The notes under the pieces were generated by a model that saw nothing but the letters and a program-made list of their open reading frames with translations, ran no database searches and was not told where the DNA came from. A DNA stretch of 41,544 nt from Opitutaceae bacterium (GTDB taxonomy: Bacteria; Verrucomicrobiota; Verrucomicrobiia; Opitutales; Opitutaceae): the NCBI GenBank assembly GCA_023269585.1, contig JAHFTC010000026.1, positions 1 through 41,544 of the forward strand, in the 5' to 3' direction. Made by a program: the position numbers and the translations under genes. Below are positions 25,104 through 33,279 of the stretch, in pieces (the stretch's first letter is position 1; every line of letters begins with the position of its first letter).

Positions 25104-25679
25104 ATGCTTCTGCCGATTGTTCGCTACAACCAGCCCGTTCTCCGCAAGAAAGGCGCGCCCGTGACCGCCTTCAACGCCGCTCTGCGCAAACTTGCCGACG
25201 ACATGGTCGAGACCATGCACGAGGCGGAGGGCATCGGCTTGGCCGCCCAGCAGGTCGGCCACGCGCTCCAGTTCTGCGTCGTGGACCTCCGCCCGGCGGA
25301 GGCAAAATTCAACTGGGAGCTCGACGGCCGCAAACCGCCGCTCGACCTCTGCATGCCGATGGCCCTCGCCAACCCGCGGATCACCGTGCTGCCCGGCAAG
25401 GAGACCAGTTACGAGGAGGGTTGCCTCTCCTTCCCCGGTATCCGCGGCGACGTGATCCGGCCCGACGCCATCCGCGTCGAGTTCCAGGACCTCGAAGGCA
25501 TCGCGCACGTCCTCGTCTGCGACGGCCTGTTCTCCCGCTGCATCCAACACGAGGCCGACCACCTCAACGGCGTGCTCTTCATCGACCAGATGGCCAAGCG
25601 GGTCGTCGTCGAGCTGAAGGACGACATCAAGGCCCTCGAGAAGGAAACCAAAGCCGCCACCAAGAAGCACGCCTCCTAG
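25104..25679 (+). CDS. def: Peptide deformylase
   Basis: Removes the formyl group from N-terminal methionine of nascent proteins, using a metal (Fe or Zn). The 191-residue protein has the three family motifs in order: GIGLAAQQVG at about residue 44, EEGCLSFPG at about 106, and QHEADHLNG at about 152, whose two His residues with the Cys of motif 2 bind the metal. A lysine-rich tail (ETKAATKKHAS) follows. Start and length are typical. No fmt gene is adjacent. Confidence 0.95.
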   Translation: MLLPIVRYNQPVLRKKGAPVTAFNAALRKLADDMVETMHEAEGIGLAAQQVGHALQFCVVDLRPAEAKFNWELDGRKPPLDLCMPMALANPRITVLPGKETSYEEGCLSFPGIRGDVIRPDAIRVEFQDLEGIAHVLVCDGLFSRCIQHEADHLNGVLFIDQMAKRVVVELKDDIKALEKETKAATKKHAS

Positions 25680-25718
25680 CGCGCGGGTTCAGCGTTCCGA
25701 GTCAACGTCAGCGTCGTA

Positions 25719-25767
25719 TTCCGTATTCAGCGTTCAGTGTTCGAATTTCAGTGTTCGAAGTTCGCTT
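25719..25767. repeat. Heptanucleotide array, TTCNNNN type
   Basis: Seven exact-register 7-mers: TTCCGTA, TTCAGCG, TTCAGTG, TTCGAAT, TTCAGTG, TTCGAAG, TTCGCTT. They sit between def and the adenosyltransferase gene. A second array of different consensus begins 12 bp later. Confidence 0.75.
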
Positions 25768-25779
25768 CCTCCTCGTCCA

Positions 25780-25828
25780 CCGACAACCGCCCACCGTCCA
25801 CCGGCAACCGTCCACCGCTCACCGCATG
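25780..25828. repeat. Heptanucleotide array, CCGTCCA type, running into a start codon
   Basis: Seven 7-mers: CCGACAA, CCGCCCA, CCGTCCA, CCGGCAA, CCGTCCA, CCGCTCA, CCGCATG. The last unit contains the ATG (25826) of the adenosyltransferase gene, leaving no room for a Shine-Dalgarno. The same consensus recurs inside ligA. Confidence 0.8.
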
Positions 25829-26356
25829 TCCCGCTCCATCGCAACCCGCACCGGCGACGACGGCACCACCGCCCTGCTCTACGGCCAGCGCGTGCCGAAG
25901 GATCACCCGCAGATCGAGACCATCGGCAACCTCGACGAGCTCAACGCCGCGCTCGGTCTCGCCAAGGCCCACTGCCCCGCCGCCGAGCGCCGCGCCGAGC
26001 TTGAACGCGTGCAGAAGGAGCTCGTCGCCCTCATGGGCGAGGTCGTCTGCGCCGAGAGCGACCTCGAGCGGTACGCAAAATCCAAATTCGAGAAGATCGA
26101 CGACGCCGCGCTCGCCCGACTCGATGCCGGCGTCGCCGCGATCGAGGCGCAAAACGTGAAGTTCGACGGCTGGGCCACCCCCGGCGCCAACCTCCACGCC
26201 GCGGCCCTCGACCACGCCCGCACGATCGCCCGCCGCGCCGAGCGCCGCATGATCGGCCTCGCCCACCACGGCCGGACGCTCCGCCCCCTCCTGCTGCAGT
26301 ACATCAACCGCCTCTCCGACCTGCTCTGGCTCCTGGCCCGCGCGGCGGAGAGCTGA
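25826..26356 (+). CDS. Cob(I)yrinic acid a,c-diamide adenosyltransferase, PduO type
   Basis: Makes adenosylcobalamin from ATP and reduced cobalamin. The 176-residue helical-bundle protein begins with the PduO signature (IATRTGDDGTTALLYGQRVP, phosphate-binding). It has GNLDELNAALGLAKAH and, late in the chain, ARTIARRAERRMIGL and LLQYINRLSDLLWLLARAAE, which carry the active-site Arg and Asp/Asn positions of the family. The start MSRSIATR is set by the family N-terminus and by a heptamer repeat array that abuts it; longer frames upstream are not coding. No cobalamin riboswitch was seen upstream. Confidence 0.93.
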   Translation: MSRSIATRTGDDGTTALLYGQRVPKDHPQIETIGNLDELNAALGLAKAHCPAAERRAELERVQKELVALMGEVVCAESDLERYAKSKFEKIDDAALARLDAGVAAIEAQNVKFDGWATPGANLHAAALDHARTIARRAERRMIGLAHHGRTLRPLLLQYINRLSDLLWLLARAAES

Positions 26357-26612
26357 GCGGCAGCGCTCGGCCCCGGCAGGTCCGGTCGGCGCGTCGCCGG
26401 CGTCCGCCCACGGCAGCAGGTCCCCGCGTCTGTTCGTGCCGCTGCACTCCCGCACGTCGGCGTCGCCGGTTCGTGCTGTCGCGCCCCCGTGGTTCCGTCG
26501 GCGCAAACGTCGTTTCATAACCCGGCCGTGCGTCCGATAGCAGGAGCGATCGCGGCCGGTGCCTGAGCGTGCCAGTCTCGCGCCTCTCCCCGCCGCGCCG
26601 ACCCAATCCTCC
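26357..26612. other. Intergenic region upstream of the GDSL autotransporter gene
   Basis: About 255 bases without a gene. A small palindrome AAACG-T-CGTTT near 26504-26514 with an AT-richer TTTCATAA next to it is the only promoter-like spot in otherwise GC-rich sequence; this is weak. Confidence 0.3.
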
Positions 26613-28466
26613 ATGAAGCCCCATGTCCCAGTCGCCTCGTTGCTCGTCGTCGCCCTGCTCGCCGTTCCCGCCGCGGCCCGGGCGACCGAGTTCGACCAGT
26701 TCATCGCATTCGGGGACAGCACCCTCGACAGCGGTTATTTTCGCTACAACCCGACCGGCAATGCCGCCATCGACCAGGCGATCGCCGGCGCCGTCGCCCG
26801 CGGCGCCAAGGGCGGGTTCACCGGAAACGGCGTGATGAACTCCACGCTGCTGGCGGGGCGTTTCGGACTCGAAGCCGAACCCATCGGCAACGGCGGAACC
26901 AACTTCGCCAACGGCGGAGCCCATACCGTGACCGATGCCCTCCCCAACATCGCCACCGTCCAGCAGATCCGGACCTACCTGAACTCCGTCCACGGTGTCG
27001 CCAATCCTCGGGGACTCTACCTGCTCGGCACCGGCAGCAACGACCTGCTCTACGTGAGCCGACAGGACGCCGCCTGGGTCGCCACGCACCCCACCCACCT
27101 GGCCGACCTCGTTGCCACGCTCTCCACCGAGGTCGCGACCCTGCAGGCCGCCGGCGCGCGCACCATCCTGGTCGCCAATCCCTACACCAGCGCCGTGTAC
27201 GCCGGTCCCGGCGGGGTCGTCCCCGCCGAACTCGCCACCGTGTACGCGCAGTCCGTCGCCTTCGGCCCGGCACTGTGGTCGGGCCTCTCCGCCGCCGGCG
27301 TGCGGTACATTCCCGCCGACATCAACGGAGTGATCAAATTTGTGGTGACGCATCCCACCCTCTTCGGGTTCACCGCCGATTCCGTGCTCGCGGCCAATCC
27401 GGCGTCCCCGGTCAACGCCCTGTTGTCCGTCGTCACCCCCGCGCAGATGCAGAGCCACCTGTTCCTCGACAGCCTGCACTTCACCACCGCGGGACAGACG
27501 ATCAAGGCGGACTACTACTACAGCCTGCTCACCGCCCCGAACCTGATCGCGCTGGTCGCGGAGAGCACCGTGCAGAGCGGTCTGGCCCGCACCGCCGGCC
27601 TCCGGGCCCAGATCGGCGGCTCCGGACCAGCGCGCGCCCCGGGCAGCCGCAACGCCTGGTTCGCCGCGGGCGCGAATTCCCTGCGCCTCAAGAACGCACC
27701 GGGCTTCCCGCGCCTCTCCGCCCACCCGTTCGGTGGCACGGTCGGCGTCGACTACACCACCTCCGGCGGAACGCTCCTCGGTGCCGCCCTCTCCGCCGGC
27801 GGCCAGCATCAGCGGTTCTCCACCGGCGGCCACGGCGACCAGGTGGACGAAGCGTTGAGTCTCTACGTCGCCACCAAGTTCGGACAGTGGTGGGGCGATG
27901 CGATCGCCACCGCCGGCCTCCTGCAGGCTCGGATCGAGCGCCCCGTCCCGCTTGGCCTCTTCACCGACCGCAACCGCGCCGACACCGACGGACATTCCCT
28001 CACCCTCGCCCTCCGCGGCGGCCACGACTTCCACGCCGGCCCGATCTCCACCGGGCCGGTGCTGGGCCTGATCGTCCAGCAGGTCCACCTCGACGGCTTC
28101 ACCGAAACCGGCACCAGCGGCACCACCGCGCTCGCCTTCGGTGGCCAGACGCGCGAGGCGCGCATCGGCCAGCTCGGCTGGCGCGCCGCGGTCGACGCCG
28201 GCAACTGGCGCATAACCGCGGACGCCTCGTGGAACCACGACTGGGCCGATCGAAACCGCGTGGTGACGGCGGCGCTCACCACCGTCGCCACCGCCCCCTT
28301 CACCGCCGACGCCGCCCCCGTATCCGCCGATTGGGGCTCCGCCGCCGTCGGCGTCGCCTATCGCCTCGGCTCACGCCTCACGCTCCACGCCACCGGTTCG
28401 GTGGTGCTGGGGAATCCGCACGTCACCAGCCACGGCGGGAATCTGAGTCTGCGCTTCGGTTTCTAG
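26613..28466 (+). CDS. GDSL esterase/lipase autotransporter (EstA-like)
   Basis: A cell-surface esterase carried by its own outer-membrane barrel. The 617-residue protein starts with a signal peptide (VASLLVVALLAVPAAARA). The GDSL passenger has FIAFGDSTLDSG (Ser36), GGTNFANGGA for block II and GTGSNDLLY for block III. DSLHFTTAG gives D286 and H289 of the catalytic set. The C-terminal ~270 residues are amphipathic strands of an autotransporter barrel ending in Phe (GGNLSLRFGF). The layout matches EstA-type autotransporters. MKPHVPVAS at 26613 was preferred because the signal peptide starts there. A second autotransporter gene follows after 15 bp, so they are probably co-transcribed. Confidence 0.88.
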   Translation: MKPHVPVASLLVVALLAVPAAARATEFDQFIAFGDSTLDSGYFRYNPTGNAAIDQAIAGAVARGAKGGFTGNGVMNSTLLAGRFGLEAEPIGNGGTNFANGGAHTVTDALPNIATVQQIRTYLNSVHGVANPRGLYLLGTGSNDLLYVSRQDAAWVATHPTHLADLVATLSTEVATLQAAGARTILVANPYTSAVYAGPGGVVPAELATVYAQSVAFGPALWSGLSAAGVRYIPADINGVIKFVVTHPTLFGFTADSVLAANPASPVNALLSVVTPAQMQSHLFLDSLHFTTAGQTIKADYYYSLLTAPNLIALVAESTVQSGLARTAGLRAQIGGSGPARAPGSRNAWFAAGANSLRLKNAPGFPRLSAHPFGGTVGVDYTTSGGTLLGAALSAGGQHQRFSTGGHGDQVDEALSLYVATKFGQWWGDAIATAGLLQARIERPVPLGLFTDRNRADTDGHSLTLALRGGHDFHAGPISTGPVLGLIVQQVHLDGFTETGTSGTTALAFGGQTREARIGQLGWRAAVDAGNWRITADASWNHDWADRNRVVTAALTTVATAPFTADAAPVSADWGSAAVGVAYRLGSRLTLHATGSVVLGNPHVTSHGGNLSLRFGF

Positions 28467-28481
28467 CCGCCGCTCCACCCC

Positions 28482-30062
28482 ATGAACCAGGGTACCCGAC
28501 CCCTTCCGCTCCTGCTCCTCGTCGGCATCGCCCTCGGGGTCTCGGCCCCCGCGCAGGCCGACTGGAACGCCGAGCTCGCCGCCATCGATGCGCAGATTCG
28601 CGCCGTCGCCGGCGCGACTCACCCGGAGGGCAACGCCGTGAACGTGCTGGCCGGCGTCTCCCCCGCCAACCTGGAGCAGAAACGCCTCATTCTCGCCGCC
28701 GCCGGCCTCAACTGGTTCGCGCCGCCCAACGCCTCCGGCTCCTACAACTACGGTAATTTCTACTCGTTCACCGGCACCGCCGGACAAACCGACACCCAGC
28801 TGCGCCTCGTCGAGACGACGGGTGCGACGCTGCTGTACCGTCGCGGTTTTCCCAACGAGCCCGCGCAACGGCTCGGCGCCTGGTGGGGCAGTTCGTATCT
28901 GTCCCCTGAAGCCACCCGCGACAAACTCGCGGTGCTCGATGCCTGGGGCAATCCGCTCTCGGGAATCTACGTCCTCTCCGTGCCCGCCGGCACCCGGATG
29001 ATCGCCGGCCTCGCCGCGCCGATGCAGGCCGGCGATGAATTCCGCCCCGGCGGCGCCACGCAATACTGGCTCAATTCCCGCGACAACACTTGGCTCGTGC
29101 ACGCGCTCCACGCGCCCGACTACCTCGGCAGCTACGTCCTCGCCCTCGCGGGTGCCCAGAAAATGGATCGCGAAACCCTCGAGGGGGTAACCGCGCAACT
29201 GCGGGATCTCGCCCCGGACGGAGAGCGCGGGACCGACTCCAGTAACCGGGGGTTCGACAGCTGGTTCCGCTTTACCTCCGGCGACACCGACTATCGGCCG
29301 CTTCCCGGCAACGCGATCGCCGCCCGCGGCGAGAGCTTCCTGTGGGGCTCCGGCGCGACGCTGATCGGATCCTCCCGCACCGCGCGGCTGCACGCCGGCG
29401 TGATGGTCGGCCGCGCCACGCTCCGCCAGACCGACACCCTCGGCGGTCTCGCGAACCGTATCGCCGGCGACTTCGGCGGGCTCTACGGCGTCTACCGCCA
29501 GCCCTCCGCCACGCGGCTCCCCTGGTATGTCAGCGGCACGCTGCGCGCCGGCCGCCTGAGATTCGACAACACCGTGCCCGGTTACCTCGGACGCGGTTTG
29601 ACGCAGCGCTATCGCGGTCGGCTGCTCTCCGGTTCGCTGGAAGCCGGCCTGCCGCTGGCGCTCGGGCGCGGCTGGACGGTCGCATCCCACGCACAACTCG
29701 CGGCAAGCCGGGTCGCCCACGACGATTTCCGGGACGCCCTCGGCGCCGTTGTCGCCATAGACCGAAGCCACACGATCCGCGCCCGGCTGGGCGCGCAGCT
29801 CGAGAAAACGCTGCTGCAACGCCAAGGCCGGGAACTCTCCCTCCGGATGGGCGCCGCCGCGATCCGCGAACTCTCAGGCGACACCGCGATCGAGGTTGCC
29901 GGTGAAACAGCCACGGGCCGCCGATTCGACCCCGTATACCAGATCGATGCCGGACTCCGCTTCCGCTGGGCCGATCGTTACGAGCTCCGGACCGCGGTCG
30001 GTCGCATCGCCGGCGACGAGAACGGCTACCTCGGCAGCGCGTCCCTCGCCATCGGCTGGTGA
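28482..30062 (+). CDS. Autotransporter-barrel outer-membrane protein with unknown passenger
   Basis: The 526-residue protein has a signal peptide (LPLLLLVGIALGVSAPAQA). Its ~240-residue passenger region contains NAELAAIDAQIRAVAGAT and GSYNYGNFYSFTGTAGQT, with no domain I recognise. A C-terminal barrel of about 270 residues (SFLWGSGATLIGSSRTARLH to GYLGSASLAIGW) ends in an aromatic residue, as outer-membrane barrels do. It begins 15 bp after the GDSL autotransporter stop and the two barrels share style, so duplication of the barrel with a new passenger is plausible. The function of the passenger is unknown. A perfect 7-bp hairpin, CCGCGGG/CCCGCGG, follows the stop by 12 bp. Confidence 0.75.
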   Translation: MNQGTRPLPLLLLVGIALGVSAPAQADWNAELAAIDAQIRAVAGATHPEGNAVNVLAGVSPANLEQKRLILAAAGLNWFAPPNASGSYNYGNFYSFTGTAGQTDTQLRLVETTGATLLYRRGFPNEPAQRLGAWWGSSYLSPEATRDKLAVLDAWGNPLSGIYVLSVPAGTRMIAGLAAPMQAGDEFRPGGATQYWLNSRDNTWLVHALHAPDYLGSYVLALAGAQKMDRETLEGVTAQLRDLAPDGERGTDSSNRGFDSWFRFTSGDTDYRPLPGNAIAARGESFLWGSGATLIGSSRTARLHAGVMVGRATLRQTDTLGGLANRIAGDFGGLYGVYRQPSATRLPWYVSGTLRAGRLRFDNTVPGYLGRGLTQRYRGRLLSGSLEAGLPLALGRGWTVASHAQLAASRVAHDDFRDALGAVVAIDRSHTIRARLGAQLEKTLLQRQGRELSLRMGAAAIRELSGDTAIEVAGETATGRRFDPVYQIDAGLRFRWADRYELRTAVGRIAGDENGYLGSASLAIGW

Positions 30063-30074
30063 ACACGCCGGTTC

Positions 30075-30196
30075 CCGCGGGTTCCACCCGCGGCATTCGA
30101 GCACGTGCACCGCTGGCCTACAACGCACCATCGGTGCGAGTAGGGGCGCTCGTGGACTCGCGCAATCGCATCATCACCGCTGGGCGACATGATGCG
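30075..30196. repeat. Cluster of small palindromes after the autotransporter pair
   Basis: Three inverted repeats occur in 120 bp: CCGCGGG/CCCGCGG (30075-30093), CGCACC-ATC-GGTGCG (near 30124-30138) and CGCATCAT/ATGATGCG (30167-30196). A CCTAC and a GTAGG flank the middle one in tail-to-tail order, suggesting degenerate REP-type units. The first hairpin may also terminate the autotransporter operon. Confidence 0.45.
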
Positions 30197-30244
30197 GGTG
30201 TCCAACTCCCCCCGACTCCATGCTCGGCAAAGTCCGGACCAACC

Positions 30245-30682
30245 CTACGGCTGGTACCGGTAGCTGACCGGATACACCACGAAGAACGGCACCGCGACGT
30301 CGTCGATCTTGGCGGGACTGAACTGCAGCTTGCGCACCTGTTTCTCGGCAGCGGCCTCGAGCGCCACGCAATCCGAGGAAACGATGCAGGTTGCGAGCAC
30401 CTTGCCCTCGGCCGAGAGGACGACGCCCACCTGCACGTTGTGCTCCTTGGCCTCTTTCTTGATCGAGCTCGGAACATCGAGCTTCGCCCATTTCGTGACT
30501 GCCGGCTTCTGGAACGTGCCGGCCGGCACGTCCGCAAACTCGAACTGGCCCTGGGCCGCCAGTTTGCCCGCGAACGTCTCGACACTGCTGCTCGAGTACA
30601 CCTTCAGCGGCGAAGCGGACACGAGGGCAGGAGCGATCAGGAGTGCGAGAAACAGGAGCGGGCGGCGGAAGCAGGAGTTCAT
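30245..30682 (-). CDS. Secreted TonB C-terminal-like protein
   Basis: A 145-residue protein with a signal peptide (RPLLFLALLIAPALVSA). Its C-terminal ~80 residues follow the TonB C-terminal pattern: VGVVLSAEGKVLATCIVSSD, then a helix ALEAAAEKQVRKLQFSPAK and a final strand PFFVVYPVSY. Such domains bind TonB boxes or peptidoglycan. It lacks the proline-rich spanner and membrane anchor of true TonB, so it is a free periplasmic TonB-like domain rather than the energy transducer. Two cysteines could form a disulphide if both are exported (CIVSSDC). No exbB/exbD or receptor genes are adjacent. Confidence 0.7.
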   Translation of the reverse strand: MNSCFRRPLLFLALLIAPALVSASPLKVYSSSSVETFAGKLAAQGQFEFADVPAGTFQKPAVTKWAKLDVPSSIKKEAKEHNVQVGVVLSAEGKVLATCIVSSDCVALEAAAEKQVRKLQFSPAKIDDVAVPFFVVYPVSYRYQP

Positions 30683-30834
30683 GGGTTATCGGCAGGGGTT
30701 GGTACGCGGCGCCAACCGGCACGACTCGCCGGCCCACACCGCCGCTCTGCCAACGTGGCGAAGCTGCATTCAGGCAGACACCACAGCACCGCCATGGCAA
30801 GCACCAGATCGAGGCTGGCAATACCGGCTCGCCC

Positions 30835-31701
30835 TCAACGCTCGCCCGCACGCACGGCGCGCGCCACGGCGTTGCGGGTCGCTTTCGCGGTGAGGCCCGC
30901 GGCCTCCTCAGCAGGCAAGGCGTCGATCGACTGGTCGAAGGGCTCGGCTGTCACCGGTCCGTCGTAGCCCATCTCGGCCAGCGCGAGCATGAAGCCGTCG
31001 AGATCGATCACCCCCGTCGTGCCGGGAAGCTTCCGGCTGAGATCGAGCAACTCCTCGCGCGGCACGCCCGGCGGCGCGTCGTTCACATGCACGTGGACGA
31101 CCTGCTCGCGGGTGAGCTTCGCCAAGTCCGCACGCGTGCCGTCCACACAATGCCAATGCCAGCTGTCGAGCAGCAGGCCGCAGTTCGGCCCGATGGCGTG
31201 TCCGAGCCCGAGCATGCCCGCCGGAGTGTGGATGAAAGGATGCACAAAGGAACGCCGCGCTGTCTCCGGCCCCACAAACTCCAGACCGAGCCGGATGCCA
31301 TGCTCGGCCAGCAGGTGGGCGACCGGGCGGAAACGGTCGACGTGGTGCTCATAGTTGTCGGCGTACTCGCGTTCGTTGTCACCGGGCAGCACCCACATGC
31401 ACGCCCGCCGGGCGCCGACCGCCGAAGCACTGGCCAACAACGGCGGGAGTTTCCTCAACCACGCATGCCATTCGTCCTCGCTCAGCGAGCAGGGTACGAA
31501 CGGCAGGTTCCACGCCCCGACCCGCAGCCCGCGCGCCACGAACACCTCGCGCACCACGGCGGCACCCTGCTCCACCACCGCGGCATGGAGCGCCGCGAGC
31601 GAGGCGTCGTATCCGCCGAAGCCATGCCGCTCGGCGAGCGCCAGGCCCTCGTCGAGGGAAACGTTGAGGCCGACATGACCGGGGTTGAAGGAGGCGAACA
31701 T
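30835..31701 (-). CDS. Xylose-isomerase-like TIM-barrel sugar isomerase/epimerase
   Basis: A 288-residue protein of the sugar phosphate isomerase/epimerase (AP endonuclease 2) fold. Metal-ligand strands are recognisable: LGLEFVGPE (Glu), GLLLDSWHWH (Asp and His), VVHVHVNDAPPG (His and Asp) and DGPVTAEPFDQS (Glu). These enzymes interconvert keto and aldo sugars, inositol intermediates or similar. The gene follows a Gfo/Idh/MocA-type dehydrogenase gene on the same strand after about 130 bp, a common partnership in catabolism of polyols or unusual sugars. The actual substrate cannot be told from the sequence. Confidence 0.88.
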   Translation of the reverse strand: MFASFNPGHVGLNVSLDEGLALAERHGFGGYDASLAALHAAVVEQGAAVVREVFVARGLRVGAWNLPFVPCSLSEDEWHAWLRKLPPLLASASAVGARRACMWVLPGDNEREYADNYEHHVDRFRPVAHLLAEHGIRLGLEFVGPETARRSFVHPFIHTPAGMLGLGHAIGPNCGLLLDSWHWHCVDGTRADLAKLTREQVVHVHVNDAPPGVPREELLDLSRKLPGTTGVIDLDGFMLALAEMGYDGPVTAEPFDQSIDALPAEEAAGLTAKATRNAVARAVRAGER

Positions 31702-31832
31702 AGGCGGAGCGGCAGAGGTTGGAACGCAGGCGGCGGCTGACCTGCCGGAAAGATAGCCAGGAACCGATCGCTGGCAGGGACAAAGGGGGGGGATTGCGGC
31801 GAAACCGTACTACCGCGGAACGCGTGTCACCG

Positions 31833-32906
31833 TCAGCCTCCCACCTTCAGCTCGCCGGACTCGACCAGGCTGAGCATCGCGCACGGGCCCGCCGGCAGCG
31901 GCAGGTCCACGCGGGCCCGGCGGCGCGACGACTCGTGGGTGGCGAAGATCACCTCGGTGGCGCGCAGCGCGCGCGAGCTGTCGAGCTGCGACACGCCGCC
32001 GTTCTCGAGGCAGTCGAGCATCTCGGCGATCGCGCGGTAGATCGCCTTGTCGTCGTGGATGTGTTCGCCGGTGTCGACAATCTCCCACTCGGCCTGACCG
32101 GAGCGGCGGATACGCAGCCACGGCGAGTCGAAGAGGATCTCGATCGTGCCGCGCTCACCGGTGAGGCGGAGCAGGCAGCCGTTCTCCGCGTGGTCCTTGC
32201 CGAAGCGGAACACGGCGCGCACGCCGTTCTTGAACCGGATCTCGGAGACACCGTGGCCGGCGTGGAGCATGCCGAAGACGATCCGCGGCTCGCTCAGATC
32301 GATCTGCCCAAGCACCCAATCCGCATCGGTGTCGTTGTTGTAGAAGAAGAACAGGTCGAGCACGTGCGAGCCGGAGTCGGCGATGTCGTTCCACGCGCCC
32401 TCCATGCGCTGGAGCGCACCGATCTCGCCGGCGTCGAGCAGCGCCTTGGCCTTCGCCAACGGCAGGTTGAAGCGCCGCTGGTGGTTGATCGTGAGCATCA
32501 CGCCGCGCGCCCGGCAGACCTCGTGCATCCGCAGGCTGGCGTCCCAGTGGATGTCCATCGGCTTCTCGCAAAGGATGATCTTGGGCCGATAGCTCGCGAC
32601 CTTGCAGACGACCTCGGCGTGAAGCTTCGGCCAGAGGCACACGCTCACGATGTCGGGCCGCACCTCCTCCATCATCTGGATATAGTCGGTGTAGACGGCG
32701 GCCTGCGGGTTGTGCACGCCGACAAACTCCTCGCCGCGTTCACGCACGAGATCGACGACGGCGGCCAGGGTGCATCTGCCGGAGTTCGCGAAACCGACCA
32801 TATGCCGGTGCGCCATGCCGAAGCCGGTCGCTCCCTCGGTCTTCCACGGGCGGCCGCAGCCGATCAACGCCACTTTGTACGGAGTACTATTCGCAGGGGT
32901 GCTCAT
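31833..32906 (-). CDS. Gfo/Idh/MocA-family NAD(P)-dependent oxidoreductase
   Basis: The 357-residue enzyme has an N-terminal Rossmann fold (KVALIGCGRPW, with GAGxxG varied to GCGRPW) and PKIILCEKPMDI with the hallmark EKP at about residue 103. The C-terminal substrate domain has GAWNDIADSGSHVLDLFFFY, where the GxHxxD-like site reads DSGSHVLDL, and a strand-rich end. These enzymes oxidise or reduce sugar and inositol hydroxyls. The start at 32906 (MSTPANSTPYKVALIG) was chosen because residues further upstream come from a repeat element. It precedes the isomerase gene in the same direction. Substrate unknown. Confidence 0.88.
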   Translation of the reverse strand: MSTPANSTPYKVALIGCGRPWKTEGATGFGMAHRHMVGFANSGRCTLAAVVDLVRERGEEFVGVHNPQAAVYTDYIQMMEEVRPDIVSVCLWPKLHAEVVCKVASYRPKIILCEKPMDIHWDASLRMHEVCRARGVMLTINHQRRFNLPLAKAKALLDAGEIGALQRMEGAWNDIADSGSHVLDLFFFYNNDTDADWVLGQIDLSEPRIVFGMLHAGHGVSEIRFKNGVRAVFRFGKDHAENGCLLRLTGERGTIEILFDSPWLRIRRSGQAEWEIVDTGEHIHDDKAIYRAIAEMLDCLENGGVSQLDSSRALRATEVIFATHESSRRRARVDLPLPAGPCAMLSLVESGELKVGG

Positions 32907-33279
32907 GGCCGCGATCGTCGGCGCCGGTCCTCGCCGCCGCGAACCGTTTCCGCCCGCCGGCACCGCCCGGGAGGGGAATTCAATGCGTCGGCAGGTAGGG
33001 ACGTCGCTCCGTCGACGTCCGCCACCGTGATCACGCAACCGGCTTTGGCCACGACTTCGGGCCTGCCCGGACGTCGGCGGAGCGACGTCCCTACCCGCCA
33101 GCCATGAGCTCGCCGCGGCGGTTTCTCCGAAACCGCCCCACCTCATCCCGCCCACCCCAATCCCGCACCTCGCGCCCCAACGGCCCGCCGCGCCGCAGGC
33201 TCAAGGCGCGCGCCGCGGAGATTTCGCCAAACAAACGTTGTCGCACCGCCACCGGACGCTTTTGCTCCCGCCTCACTCT
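32907..33279. other. Divergent gap between dehydrogenase and hom
   Basis: A 373-base region with no gene. Its central part is occupied by the REP doublet at 32995-33094; both flanking start codons lie outside it. No convincing promoter boxes were recognised. Confidence 0.5.
32995..33094. repeat. REP doublet (BIME/REPIN-like), CTCCG loop type
   Basis: The left unit reads GTAG, GGACGTCG, CTCCGT, CGACGTCC (32995-33020). The right unit is the same in inverse orientation with loop CTCCGC, ending CTAC at 33094. Each unit is a perfect 8-bp stem with a GTAG head, the classic REP layout, and the pair forms a larger hairpin. A variant of this unit lies inside ligA at 38014-38039. Confidence 0.8.

Noticed and set aside
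23216-25825. Long plus-strand extension in frame with the adenosyltransferase
   Set aside because: Antisense to the polytopic membrane gene and shadows def; the family N-terminus starts at 25826.
26304-28238. A 644-codon minus-strand frame over the GDSL autotransporter
   Set aside because: Gly/Val/Glu-rich antisense shadow; the plus-strand gene has clear catalytic motifs.
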